A stretch of 64,000 nt of DNA from Leptobrachium leishanense (lineage: Eukaryota; Chordata; Amphibia; Anura; Megophryidae), in contig CM019064.1 of the NCBI GenBank assembly GCA_009667805.1, positions 274,331,662 to 274,395,661 of the forward strand, written 5' to 3'. The notes beneath the pieces are model-generated. The model worked only from the letters and a program-made list of their open reading frames with translations. It had not been told where the DNA came from and made no database searches. The position numbers and the translations under genes are program-made. Positions within the stretch are counted from its first letter, which is position 1. Each line of letters opens with the position of its first letter. Positions 37,887 through 50,204 of the stretch are shown in pieces.

Positions 37887-38631
37887 TAGGGATGTGCGTT
37901 TCGGGTTTCGGAATTTCGGAATTTTCACAAAATTTCCCGATTCGTGTCTTCGGATTCGGCCGAATTTCCGACTCGGGTCGGATCCGAAAACCGACAGATC
38001 TGAAAAGTTTTCCGAGCCGAAACGAAAAATTTTCGGATTTTTCGAATGGACTTGAAATGTGTCAAATCAAAATTTATTTTTGCTCTATTCATGATTTCGG
38101 TTCCATTTGTGATTTCGGTTCCATTTCGGTAATTCTGGAAATCGTATATTTAACTATTATCGGTTATATCGCTGATTCTGTAAATTTTGTATTTGTAAAT
38201 GTGTATCACTTGTTTCTTGTGGCATTCGGGTCAGTTTAGTGTTTTTTAAATCGTTTTGTTCATTTTTTTTTGTTCCTTGGCTTTCATACCATTTTAATAT
38301 GATTCAATAAAGTTGTGAAATGTATATTCATAAGAAAAAAAGGATCTTTATTTAATAAAAAAAACACAATAGAATCGCCAGAATTATCGTAGACACTTTG
38401 GAACGAGGAGAACAGACGTTCCGAAAAAATGAAAATTTCCGAAATCGCGAAAAGTCGATACAAAAAACGAGCAAAGTGACCCGAAAACACGAAAAATGGT
38501 CGATATTCCGAAAAAAAATGTACACGAAAAACGAGCCGAACCGAATCGAAACAGAAATCGGTCTGAAAATTTTAAACATCCGAACAAATCGAACCGAATC
38601 GAACCGAAAAAAAAATCGGTGCACAAGCCTA
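37887..38631. mobile_element. hAT-like non-autonomous element, family L copy 1
   Basis: An exact 8-bp duplication, GTGGAAAT, lies at 37879-37886 and 38632-38639. The ends are TAGGGATGTGCGTTTCGG and ATCGGTGCACAAGCCTA. Internal TTCGG/CCGAA words make the two halves partly inverse. Related elements are at 44284-45214 and 62664-63783. Frames of up to 134 codons inside are compositional. Confidence 0.82.
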
Positions 38632-38639
38632 GTGGAAAT

Positions 38640-39499
38640 ATAGGTTTGTTTTACAAAAACCATTTCGTTATTGTGTTTGAAATTATAGATTCTCTACGGA
38701 TGGTTTTAACTAATATATATCCTAAAGTCTAATCTACGAATACTTATCTTCATCTTTATTATTTATTTTAACTCCCAAAGCACAAGTCTATCTCAAATGT
38801 GTGCTTTTATATTCTTTACATTTTTAAATTCTTTTAGGGCTCCAACATGGAGAAGAATGCATTTTGATTGCCAAGTAGCTGCCAAAGTAAGCTTTAAATA
38901 CAGCCTTATTTCTGAATGTTAATCTGTAGACACAGATTGGAAGTACGCAGAATATACAAACATTTTTAATGGCCACAGAGCACTTGTGTCCAAACCAATT
39001 CATTCTCTCCATGCAGCCACTAAAAGATGCAAGGAAAAATCACGATGAAGAATTATTTTGCCTAGAATTAATCTAAAAGAAGCAATGGATTACTTTGATA
39101 AAATATTTCAATTGATCTATGAAAACAAACCACACACATTAATACTATAATATAATGTCTAGGACAAATATTTACTCAATACCAATATAGTCCTAATCCT
39201 AAATTTTAGCCCTGAGCTTGCAATTCGACTCTGGGTGACTTTTTTTTTTCCCCCATCTATTTTTATTCATTTCTTTCAGCCAGAAGTTGAAAATACCATT
39301 TTTGGCTGAAATGTATCAGCAACCTAAATTTCAGTGCATTGCTAGGTTAGTGTAGAACCCACTTAGAAAACTGGTACAATAGTCCAAGAATGTAATTCTA
39401 TTTTACGCCCTAGGCAAGACCAGCTACTTGTGATTCCTCCCCCCGAGCAAAATTGTCAACTGTTGAAATGCGGAAGACCACACACACACACTGTGCCCG
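38640..39499. other. Intergenic, no gene recognised
   Basis: AT-rich. The CCTAGGCAAGACCAGC near 39,410 may be the left part of an hAT-like element whose right end, GGAAGCACCGGCCCTG, is at 40,383-40,398. I could not fix its left boundary. Confidence 0.4.
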
Positions 39500-39710
39500 G
39501 GATTGGTCTGTGCCTTTCTTTCTTTCCTCTGCCTCTTGCTTTTGCCTTTTATTTCATCTGCCTATTTTCTTTCATCTGCCTCCTTTTCTTCTGCCCCTTT
39601 CTTTTCTTTCATCTGCCTCTTTTTTTTTTATCTTTCCTTTGTGCCTCTTTCTACTGTCTCTTTTTTTGCCTTTCATGTCTTTTATCTTTCTTTCTTCTGC
39701 CTCTTTTGGC
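39500..39710. repeat. Polypyrimidine tract
   Basis: A 200-bp stretch of irregular TTTCTTTC and CATCTGCCTC repeats on the plus strand. It explains the overlapping hydrophobic frames here, which I do not regard as genes. Confidence 0.85.
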
Positions 39711-39809
39711 GCCTGCACTTCATCTGGTGGCCCTAGCGCGTCACCATAAGATGCCCATCTTCTGCGCCGCTAGCAGGGGTCCGCTTTGCAAGCCGCCACT
39801 GCCAGCTAA

Positions 39810-40285
39810 GGCTAATGTCAGATGGACGCAGTGTGAGCGCACTCTGCGTTCGTGCTTAACGGACGGACTTACTGGCGGAAGATACTGTAGACACCACACG
39901 GTCCGTTTTTTTTTAACGGATGTAGAAAAAAAAAGGGGTAAATATGGGAATCAAAATTAATTAAAATTAAATGACAATTACAGTCAGCCAGACCAGAAAA
40001 ACTTCTTCTGAGTGTCAACTTGATGGACGTCGCAAATGCGCTGCGTCTGACGTCGCCTCATCATGCACACAGGCTGTACGCAGACGTGGCGCACTCTGCG
40101 CGTCCATCTTAGCAGTTTTACGTTCTCACCTAACTTGCGTCTGCTTGCCATGTGCGTTGTTCATGCGCTGTTCGGTGCGCACAAACTTTGTGTGTGGGTC
40201 TCTATTGATCATGATTCTATGCTACGACAGACGTTAAACTGTGCGGCAACACGGACGTGATCACTGCGTTCGCCTGGCGCGGGCC
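39810..40285. mobile_element. Harbinger-like MITE, copy D
   Basis: Starts GGCTAATGTCAGATGGACG, ends GTTCGCCTGGCGCGGGCC, and is flanked by TAA on both sides (39807-39809, 40286-40288). It is the same family as the copies at 18334 and 53650 but more diverged. Confidence 0.75.
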
Positions 40286-40499
40286 TAAACAAGCAAACAA
40301 TAAGGAAGGGGTACAATAATGGAACCCAGGTCGGGGTCGGCTGCACCCCTAGGTGGCTGTGCGGCCTAGGCGGTTGCCTAGTGGAAGCACCGGCCCTGTA
40401 TGACCCCGTAACACTGCATAATATTCAAACTTTTCATAATCCTAAAAAAAAAAGCAATGACGATTTGTAAGAAAATAGCATCATAAAACAATAACATTA

Positions 40500-41400
40500 G
40501 TGGTTATTCGAGAGCCGATCTGGCCCCGAAATTGCACCAAGCAGTGAATTTCCCCATACTGTGCAATTTCGTGGCCATTCAACTATTCAGAAAGCAGGCA
40601 GTTTGCCAAATTTTGGCTAGTTGCCAGCGAAATGCAGTGCTGTTCGGCAGAAGTGAAATCCTCATAGAGATGTGATGGGTAACCGTTTCAGAGAACACCG
40701 AACAGCAGAGAAATGTCAGTGAAATGCTCTGATGTCCGTGCTATCATTCGGCAGGTTTAATCAGGCAAATCCCATAGGTTTTCACTTGTAAAAATATTCC
40801 CGTTTTTACTCCATATCTATTAAACCGTTTACTCTTTTGATCTGCAGCAAAAGTCTCTTTATTATTTTTTTCTTTAGGATATTTCAAGCATTTTCGGAGA
40901 GCCATGAGCCGCTTGCATTTTATAGGGACCAGGACTGAGCAAATGGGACATGTGATCCCATGCCTGAACAGCCACAGGGGAATCCAGGAGCGGCACAGGC
41001 CGAACTGGCTAGCCCAGATGGGGAAGAGCTGGCCTAGATTGCTCTCAGCACCAGGAGACATGGCTGGAACTGGTTGAAACCTGACAATTCTGCTGTGATT
41101 CCAGATAGATTACACTGACGGGTCTATTCACAAAGCACCGACATTGTGTGCAATTTCGGTACTTTGCATTTCTGCCCATTTCGGCTCACGTTGGCAATTT
41201 CATTTCGATTAAATGAAGGTGAAATCATTATGTAGCGAATGTTTACTCTATTTTGTCAAAATTTGAGTCAGGCATCGGTGAAAACCTCCGATTTGTGCCA
41301 AATTGGCATCAGCAAAATCTACTGAACTGTAAAAAAAAGTCTTATCTCCTAATAGGAGTTTCAATCAATAGAAATTGTGTCTAAATAATAAATTTGTTTA
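40500..41400. repeat. Degraded family G-type repeat sequence
   Basis: GTGGTTATTCGAGAGCCGATC (40,502), GAAATGTCAGTGAAATGC (40,710) and the phrase TTCACTTGTAAAAATATTCC (about 40,780) match pieces of the elements at 56716-58242 and 61905-62405. A second start-like motif, GGTCTATTCACAAAGCACCG, lies at 41,119. Boundaries are unclear, and there may be two copies. Confidence 0.5.
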
Positions 41401-41422
41401 AAAATAATAAAAAGTATTTTAA

Positions 41423-42533
41423 CCCTTTCCCTGTGGTGGACGTGTGGGGAACGTCCTCATTGACTCCTGCTATATGCGGGGGATGTTCCCCACACATCCT
41501 CAGCTTGCGGAAGCCCCCAGAGAGATGCTTACCTCTCTGTCCGGGGTCCCGCAGCGTTCTGACTTCAGCGAAGTCAGACGCTGAATTTAAACCCCTCCCA
41601 ACGTCAATGACGTCATCACACCATGCCAGGAGATCGCCTGAAAGGGAGGGGGGGGATCCTTTTGGGAGGGTCTGCAAAAAAAAAACAGGCGCAGCTTTGA
41701 AGGGCAGTGTCTGCCCTTTAAAGCGATGCCTGTTTTTAACCCCTTACATGCCGGATCGCGATCTAGCTCCGGTGTGGGCCACCATCTTGGATGGCGGCTC
41801 CACCTCTGGGTCCCCCCTCACTACCTGACATCATCGCATGGCATTTTCCTAAGGAAATCCCCTGGTGGAGATAGGGGGTTCCTTCAAACCCCGATATCAC
41901 CCGAACCGTGGACTGGCAGCTAGAGGGGTCCTGTTTGGTATCATTCAAAAGGCCAGATCATGTTTAAAGTAAAAAAATAAAAATTATTTTAGAAACCAAT
42001 AAAAAAAATACGTGTTTGTTTTTTGGTGTTTTTTTTGTGTGTTTTTTATTAATGCAGCAATATTGTTCACATTTCAATTGTAATGTGAACAATGATCCTG
42101 CACTAATGATTTTTTTCTATGGGTGCATTTTCTAAAAATCACGTAATTCCACCCAAAAAAATGTAAGGAGTCCCCACTTCAAATTTTTTTTTTTTTTACA
42201 AACGCACTCCATAGAAAATATAAACGCAAAAAACGCACGTGATAAAATGTGAAAAAAACACTTTACACACTATATAGATGATTAAAAATTCAAATTTTAT
42301 TGCATTTTTTGTTATATACAGGCAGGACATGACGTGGGTGTATATATGTATGTATGTATGTATATATATATATATATATATATATAATTATTATGAATCT
42401 GCCGGAAAGAACGATAAATAATATGTCTGGGTCATATAATGAAACGTGGCTTCAAATCGCATTTAAACATGGTGAGCAAAAGCGGTAAAAATGACCTCAG
42501 CACACAGCGGTGAAATGGCTCAGCAGTGAAGGG
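41423..42533. mobile_element. TTAA-type non-autonomous element F3
   Basis: Starts CCCTTTCCCTGTGGTGG after TTAA (41419-41422) and ends GGCTCAGCAGTGAAGGG before ATAA, a probably mutated TTAA. Its AT-rich half follows the same plan as F1 and F2 (AATGTGAACAATGATCCTGC, TTTGGTATCATTCAAAAGG). The hairpin half is diverged and shorter, with clear stems such as CTGACTTCAGCGAAGTCAG near 41,558 and GTGTGGGGAACGTCC paired with GATGTTCCCCACAC. Confidence 0.68.
42343..42387. repeat. (TATG)n(TA)n microsatellite
   Basis: About four TATG units followed by about twelve TA units inside F3. Confidence 0.9.
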
Positions 42534-42579
42534 ATAAAAATACAAAAATGTTGTCTAAAAATACAAAAAGGTGTTCTAA

Positions 42580-44236
42580 GGCCCGCGTCAGATGAACGTA
42601 GTGATCACATCCGTGTTGCCGCACAGTTTAACGTCCGCCGTAGCATAGAATCATGAGCAATAGAGACCCACACATGAATCACGTGCTCCCCGAACTGCGC
42701 ACGCAAAACGCAAGAATGTAAAACTGTTAGACGGTCTCAGAGTGCACCACGTCCTAGTAGCATTCTGTGTGCGTGATATGTCAGACGCAGTGCATTTGCG
42801 ACGTCCAGCACCTTGATGCACAAAATAGCTTTTCACATCCTTTTCAAATTTTTATCGTTTGCCACATTAACCACTTCAATGCGGAGGACGCACTCAGCGC
42901 GTCCTCCGCATTACCGCTGCTGTGCGGAGGACGCGCTGAGTGCGTCCTCCCATTGGGGTCAGCGTTCGGCCGGGTTCCGGCCGATCGTTGGCCCCCCCGG
43001 TGCGGGCTGACATCCTCGATGTCAGCCCGGCATCCGGAACCGCAGCCGCTGGAATTAGGTGTCATCGCGGCAGCGCGATGACACCTAATTCAGGCGCCCC
43101 CCCCCGCATGTGCGGAGGAGGCGCCTGAAAGGAGGGGGGAGGTCCTTCGGACCTCTCTCCCTCCCGATCGGCGGCGTTGCGGGGTTAACCCAGGCACCAT
43201 TTGGAAGGGCACAGCCTGCCCTTCCAAATGGTGCCTGGCATTAACCCCTGGGGAGCTGGATCGCGAATCGGCGCTGAAAAGCGCCGGTTCGCGATCCTTT
43301 CCCGGAGCTGGCCGACATCTTGGATGTTGGCCAAGCCTCCGGGAACTCCCCCTGAGGACTGGCGTCATCATGCGTAGCACGATGACGCCAGTCCTAGAGT
43401 TAACCCCTAACTGCCACCAACGGTGGAGATAGGGAGTTCATTGGAACTCCCTATCTCCCGATCCGTGGCAGCTAGGGGTTAATGTTTGGTATGGTTGGAT
43501 CGGCCAGAGCATGGCCGTTCCAACGATACCAAACACGAATGTGAAAAAAGTTTTTTTTAAAAAATTACAATTAAAATTAAAAATAAAAATATATTTAAAA
43601 AAAATATATTTTTTTTCTTTTTTTTGGTTTGTTAGTGTAGCAATATTGTTCCCATTTCAATTATAATGTGAACAATGATGCTGCACTAACGATTTTTGTA
43701 TGCGGTGCGTTTGTTAAAAATCGCGTAATTTTCCCCCAAAAAAAATGTAACGAGTCCCCATCTCTAATTTTTTTAACAAGCGCACCCCATACAAAATATA
43801 ACCGCAATTGCTCGCATGTTAAAATGTGAAAAAAAACACTTTACACTTTGTAAATTATTGAAAATACATATTTTATTTCATTTTTTGTTATAATATACAG
43901 ACATGACATAACGTATACATATAATAATGACATATTATGAATCCACCGAGTCTGACGGAAAGAACGATATATAATATGTCTGGGTAATATACTAAAATAA
44001 GCCTTCAAAACACGTTTAAACATGATGAGCAAAACCGGTAAAAATGACCTCAGTACAGAGGCGGGAAAAGCCTCAGCAGCGAAAGGGTTAATTTTGTTTC
44101 CCATAATTCCCTTTTTTTTTTCTACGTCCGTCAACAAAAATGGACCGTGTGGTGTCGACAGTATCTTCTGTCAGTACGCCCGTCCGACGTGCACGCACGC
44201 AGAGTGCGCTCAGACTGCGTTCATCTGACATTAGCC
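42580..44236. mobile_element. Harbinger-like MITE, copy E, split by F2
   Basis: The ends GGCCCGCGTCAGATGAACG and CGTTCATCTGACATTAGCC are flanked by TAA (42577-42579, 44237-44239). Without the nested element at 42871-44087, about 440 bp of MITE sequence remain, the usual length of the family. Confidence 0.82.
42871..44087. mobile_element. TTAA-flanked non-autonomous element F2 with hairpin train
   Basis: Lies between TTAA at 42867-42870 and 44088-44091, opposite in orientation to F1. Its left 600 bp (42873-43480) repeats the F1 series of hairpins in reverse order. One stem reads CCAGGCACCATTTGG with GGTGCCTGG where F1 has CCAGGCATCATTTGG with GATGCCTGG, so both arms changed together. The right half is AT-rich and matches F1. 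No transposase frame. Confidence 0.85.
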
Positions 44237-44283
44237 TAAAAAGTAAAAAGAGTTTTTGCAAAAGAAATAAAAAGAATAAATGG

Positions 44284-45214
44284 TAGACATGTGCACAACG
44301 TCAAAATTCATTTTGTAAGTTTCAGTTCGATTCGTTCTCTTTTTCAATTAGTTTCGGTGTGTTCGTTTGTTACTGTGATTCATATTTCGGATCGATTTGT
44401 TAATTCGTTTTTCTTGGTAATTCGTATTTCCGATCAATTCGTACTTCATTTTTATTAGTTATTTCGTGTTTCTTTTAGTTATTTCGTGATGTTAAATGGA
44501 TGAATTAATTACTTAGATTAGAAGTAAAGAAAAATATATGTTATCCCCCTGTCTTTGGTGCTTAAACCTATTCAGTACCAAGTACAGCAGCCCCCAGGGC
44601 TCCACAGCCCAACAAAGCTGCTATTCTTGGTTCTGAAACCGATTTAGCACCATGGATAGCAACTCTGCGGGGATCTGGAGCCCCACGGGGCTGCTGTCCT
44701 TGATAATAACTAGGTTTCAGCACCATGGACAGCCCCTGCTAAAAGCAGCCAGACTGAGGGAAAGAAATATTGAAATATTTAATAAAAATGGGGAATATTT
44801 TTTACATCGCAACCTATGGGATTCACCTGTTTAACGCTGTCGAACGAAACCACTGAAAATCAGGTAATTTTGGTGCTGTTTTGTGTTCTCTGAATAGATT
44901 AACCATTACTTGTCAATGGGGAAATTCACTGCCGCCGAACGGCACCATGGTGCTGTCCATGGCCTGTGGTGCTGAATACAACAGATTCAGCATCACAGCC
45001 AATGGACATGGAAATGGTATAGCGAATTGATCCCGAAAAACAAAATCCATTAGTTTTATACCATTTCGTTTTCGGTCCAAATCGATTAGTTTTCGTTCCA
45101 TTTTCAGACTGTTTCGGACAGAATCAATTCGTATTTTGGAAGCCCTTCTGAAATACAAAGCAGGAAAATTTCGTCTGAATTTTGATTCGGAACGAAAAGA
45201 AACGCACATTTCTA
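44284..45214. mobile_element. hAT-like element, family L copy 2
   Basis: The ends TAGACATGTGCACAACG and GAAACGCACATTTCTA are flanked by ATAAATGG and ATAAATTT, an 8-bp duplication with two differences. Inside, about 44,750-44,900 carries family G-like words (AACCTATGGGATTCACCTG), suggesting an old insertion or shared module. No gene. Confidence 0.65.
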
Positions 45215-45458
45215 ATAAATTTTCAAAAAATTAAAACGATATTTTTTTACATTGAAACCTATGGGATTCTCCTGTCTAAACTTGTCGAATTGAAACACTG
45301 AAAATCAAGTCTATTTGACGGCATTTCGTTGGAATTTGGCATTCTGTGAATAGAAGAAACGTTAGCCATATATTAGATGATTTTGGTGCCACCAAATTGT
45401 GGCGTATTGCACAGTATGTTATCATTTTGGGCCAATTTGGAGGTTATTGAAAAACCCA
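45215..45458. repeat. Family G fragment
   Basis: TTTTACATTGAAACCTATGG and GGATTCTCCTGTCTAAACTT match the interior of 23034-23922. No termini remain. Confidence 0.5.
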
Positions 45459-46349
45459 TGTAGCGCTGTGTTTAAATTGACTCTCTGAACTGAAACAGTA
45501 TTGCCTCTAGAGGGAGCCAGAGCATAATATATGTGAAAGACTATGCTGGACTTAAGAACTACGTCCCCCAGAAACCCTTGGAAGTGAGCGTGCTGGCGCC
45601 AGAAAGTGTGGAGCATAGTGTGCAGCGTGACCAGAATGAGCAGAGCAAGTAGTGAGTCGCATAAGAGACACTGTCCGGGACCCAGGCCAGATTGGTTGCG
45701 GGACATCAGCGGCATCCAGTCCTGGAGGATCGGGGAAGAGTGTGCATCGTCCTGCAGGATATCTTGCTGAGCTGTTCCAGTGGCAGTTGTGTTCCAGAAG
45801 GACCTCGAGTAAGGAGCCCGCGGACGGGGCGGATTCGATCCCGGGCCACGGAGATTCGGTTCGGGAGTGTGGATTTTGGCAGCATCGGGTTCCAGACGGC
45901 AGAGAGGGATTTTCTGGCAGTCATCGGTTTGTGACAAGCGGTTTCGCTGGTTGGGTGAGAGGCCTTGGACCTGCAACTTTCATAACAGTGCGCACTTATC
46001 TGATTGCTTCAAATTTCAGGGCCCTAACGTTGACTAGTCGAAGATATTTTGTCTATCCACTGGCCAGTGGACTTAGTACCCGGGTACCCTAGGATATAAC
46101 TTAACGAGTATCTTTTTTTTTGAGTGGGACTTTAAGCCAAAGGACTGAGGGCCTTATCCACCATTTCTATACATTCATGCCACATGTTAGTCTGATTTAT
46201 GTCATGCTTACAGTATATGTACCTTTTATTGCTTCAGTAAAGTATAACTTAGAAAAATCCATAAAGGTGTGCTGGTGTACAGTGAATTGTTAGGGCGGTG
46301 AGACTAATCCTGGGTTTATTCAGCGGCTCCTCCGGGGGTGAGCGCTACA
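45459..46349 (+). mobile_element. Candidate solo LTR (family S)
   Basis: The 891-bp segment starts TGTAGCGCTGTG and ends GTGAGCGCTACA, with inverted terminal match TGTAGCGC. It shares end sequences and the ACCCGGGTACC block with the minus-strand copy at 20747-21884. Flanks (ACCCA left, CCCCT right) allow only a weak target-duplication claim. A CpG-rich 146-codon frame at 45,652-46,092 and one of 184 codons on the other strand have no recognisable domain and lie inside the LTR-like unit. Confidence 0.55.
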
Positions 46350-49300
46350 CCCCTTTAGAATATAATGTCGCGTTTGAATGCAGATGGGAGCTTGTTTAGG
46401 GAAACCCATACTGATTGGAGGTGACACCTATTCCTTTTGTTAACATGATCATTTCTGATGTGAATAGTCACAACTAGTATATTTCCTACTAATCAATATA
46501 CGCACGTGTCAATTTCTAGTGGATGGCGGTATTTTTTTTTTTTTTTAGTTGCAATGAAATTTTCAAAATGAATATACAAGGAAGGAAGTACCCTCTGTAA
46601 AACACAGTCAATCCCATAAAAGGCAAGCTTTAATTCTCAGATACATTTTTTTTCTAGAGATGTAGTACAGTGCATTAACATGTACCCTTCAACTACTAAA
46701 AATTATTATAGCGTTGTTATTTTTAAGTTAATATACTAAATAAGATCAAAGTACAGTAATCGCACAGGGATTTGAGAAGATAAATATTTTTAAAGATGCA
46801 CAAATATTCAGACCACAGTATTATGAAATTGTTTTAAATCTAGACTGCAAAAGCTTACAGTTATTCTATAAAAATCCATTGAGATAAAAAAGGAATCTGT
46901 GGTTTATGCATGTTGATGTTTTATTTCTATGTTCAGATACCAAAGCTCGGACTTTCTGTTTATTAGAGGACCAATGCAGAATTAGGAGCCAATTTAACAC
47001 TTCAGCTGTGCTTTTTCTTTCTTACTTCTTCACTGTGTTGCTTTACTCAATTGCTCTGCAGCAACTCCGGTATCTGTAGAGTGACTGGTTGAACAATCTC
47101 GTTGGTTTATATACTATTTTTGTGTGTGTTTGCATAATTAGAGTGGGCCAGTCTGGATGAAGTCCAGGGCTGATTTTTTTTTTGTCCCAGACCAATAAAG
47201 GATACTTTAAAACGTTAAAGGAATATTATAGTACAAAATACCCACCCCTCCATTTTTTCCCCTTCTAATATTTGTATGGGTTATGGATTCTGCTGACAGC
47301 ATCTGCACAATTTTATAATAAGTGTTTTAATGAGTATAAAAAATAAATTGTTTTTTTATAAAGCAGTGTTTGGATCGCCTTTCAGCTTTAGCTCCAGGGG
47401 CATCCTGAATGCGGATGTCCCTGGAGCACGATATGTACAAACGGTGCATGTGACACTCACACTGCCCATCTATGTGTAGTTATGGGATCAGTGCTATAGT
47501 TGATCGTGCGCGTGTGGCACAAATCAAGTATTTGTTCCAGTTAGAGCTTGCGTAGACAGACAGGCCAGTGTTGTGTATGCATGTTGGCACCAATCCATCA
47601 TGGCTACAGTCTCTGCGCTTTAATGCCCAATGTATCTGGTAGGCAAAAGATTGAAACCCCTGCCTTTTGAGGGACAGTTTTGTAGGCAGAGAAACTCCTC
47701 CACTTTACACAGCTATCACCGCTGATAGATTAGGTACAGAAGGGGGGCATAGGACGAGGAGGACAAGCTCCACGCAGCCTGATAACCTAAAAAAGCAAAA
47801 GTGGTCAGGGTTTATGGAGTGTCCCTATAAATTAAAAATATGGAGATACTGGGGGAGATCAGGAGTCTCCAGTCTAAAGTATCCTTTTAAATATTATTCT
47901 ATACTATTTGAAAGTTGCAGGGAAATGGGATACTGGGGGATCAAAGCATTGTTAATGCATTTTAGAATTGGGAATGAATTGTCCTATCGTATATAAGTAG
48001 AAAAGCAGATATGTCTGTTTCTGCGTCTTAACTACCATTGACAGAGGACAGTTGTCAAGAGAGAACTGCAAGGTCTGCTTTTCCCTTCTGGGGCATAAAG
48101 ACATACTGTATGTGAGTTACTGGAAGTGAATAATGACATCATTTCACAGCTATTCCATATTAGTTTAGAAACATGAGATAGCTACGATGGATTTTGTCAT
48201 CCAGTCATTGTCAGCAGAAATATCGAAAAATAACTCAAACTGTATAAATGCTGGACTGTGCAGTGAATTGACAATATCCAGAATAGTAACAGTATGCATA
48301 TTGTAACCATAGTGTGGTAACAAATAGTTCTGTTTAATGTAAAATAACACACAGTAGCAACAATTAGAGGCACGACACTAAAGTTAGGTTCTGTCCACAA
48401 ATCCATGTTTAAATATGATATAAGGAAGATTTGCTGGAGTGATGGAAATAAATTGATAAATCGTATATATAAAAAAGGGGAAAGAAAAAAAAACAACAGT
48501 CAGCTTAAGGTTGCGTTCATAAAGTGTGCTTTTTCAGGGCAAGGGGTAGTGGTGGAAATAAATGCTCATCATTAGCGTGTCGGGGCTTGCTCTTTTATGT
48601 TCTAATATTTAATTTTGCATTAAAATAATTAGTGCTTATGATGGTCATACATTCACAATATCAGTCTTGTTGTGCATCAAGGACCATCACAATTTTGGCA
48701 TTTTTATTTTTGTAAATGTTTACTTGCCATTTTACGTTTTCTAATTTAGTGCACCCCCACATTATATACCATTCTGCAGAACCCTTATACAAGCTTGTTT
48801 TTATTACTATGCACTATATATTTAACATTGTAAATAGAAAAAATATTTCAAACATCAAAACATTAAAACAATTTGAAAAACTCAGGACAGATGAAGAAAT
48901 TTGTTCTGAATGTTGGAATATCTCATATAATTCTTTTACTTTTACACCTAATGTATCATAGAAGGCCTATTACTGTGCAAAATGCAAAAATATATTAATA
49001 TTTCAATCACCTTATCTAAATTTATAATATTTGATTGTATCTGAATGCATATATTACTGTAATGTACTAAAACTAATTGTACTTCCAACTTGCAGGATCC
49101 TTTTAATATATGTGCAGAATCTAAAAAATACATATCTAGGACTGACAAAGCTTCATAGGTGTATCTGGAGGTATACTTTTTGTTCAACCCTGCATTGGCA
49201 CTTTTATGGAACATCTAGTCTGACACCAATTTCAAAACCTACACAACTCGAAGCATAATGGGCTAATTATTGAACACAAAAAATATTGTATTTTCTCTCT

Positions 49301-50200
49301 TGGCTTACTTTGTGTTTCTGTCAAGGTTAACCTGTATTTCAATCCTTGTTAATAACTTATTGAAGAGGCTTCACATCCAACATTAATAACACTTCCTTCG
49401 TTTGGTGTTATTTGAGATCATCTGGAATTTAACATTAGATATTAGTACCATCATAATTAAATAGAGTAGGAATTATAAAATATAGCACAAGTTATATAAG
49501 GCAACATAATAACACCGTTCTAAAACTTTATATATTGACTTTTACTCTACACATTATAAATGCATCGATTTTCCAAAAGTGTTTCTACATACTAAACACA
49601 GACACTAGTTTCACATAATAACCTGACTGAATTCATTTTGCTCAAAATCTATCTTGAAAGTCCATTTTACAGTAAAACTTTTAAATCTCCTAGCAGCTAA
49701 AACATGATGTCATACAAACGAGGAGGCCGAGATATCACATCTGCATTCATGAACAAAGTTACTGAAACATAAACGTGTTGGTTCACTAACCTCGGGGCAG
49801 TATTTCACAGAAATAAAACATACAATTTGATCATTCAATGACTGGATTATTTGAAAATGTCAATCAGTTTAGTAAAAGGAAAGCACGGGAACAATACTGC
49901 CCTACTTCTTACATGTTAAAACGTGCCACTGGGTGCCCTGGTTTACTGGTTTGATTTCATGTGTCAGCTCTGACATGTGCTGTTCAATCCTCATTCTGTA
50001 GTAGAGATGGCTAACCTTGATACCCCAGGTGTTTCTGCATCACATTTCCCTGAAGACTGGCAGAGTATTACTGAAAATGTAACTAAGAATCATCTGGATG
50101 CCACGTATAGATGTCATTTTCTGGTATACAAATGTATGAGGAACCTTATGTCATTATTCTTAGTGCAATTTATTTAAATAATGTGTCGTCCTATATTCAT
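46350..50200. other. AT-rich stretch with no recognised gene or repeat
   Basis: The longest interval in the window where I can name nothing. The longest frames (109 codons at 47,667; 99 at 48,197 on the minus strand) have no domain and no codon signature that I can see. It may be ordinary intergenic or intronic DNA and is the likeliest place for conserved noncoding elements. Confidence 0.45.
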
Positions 50201-50204
50201 ATTA

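Noticed and set aside
39430..39960. 176-codon frame rich in Phe, Leu and Ser, looking like a membrane protein
   Set aside because: It is the translation of a polypyrimidine tract running into a Harbinger MITE; two other frames overlap it with the same bias.
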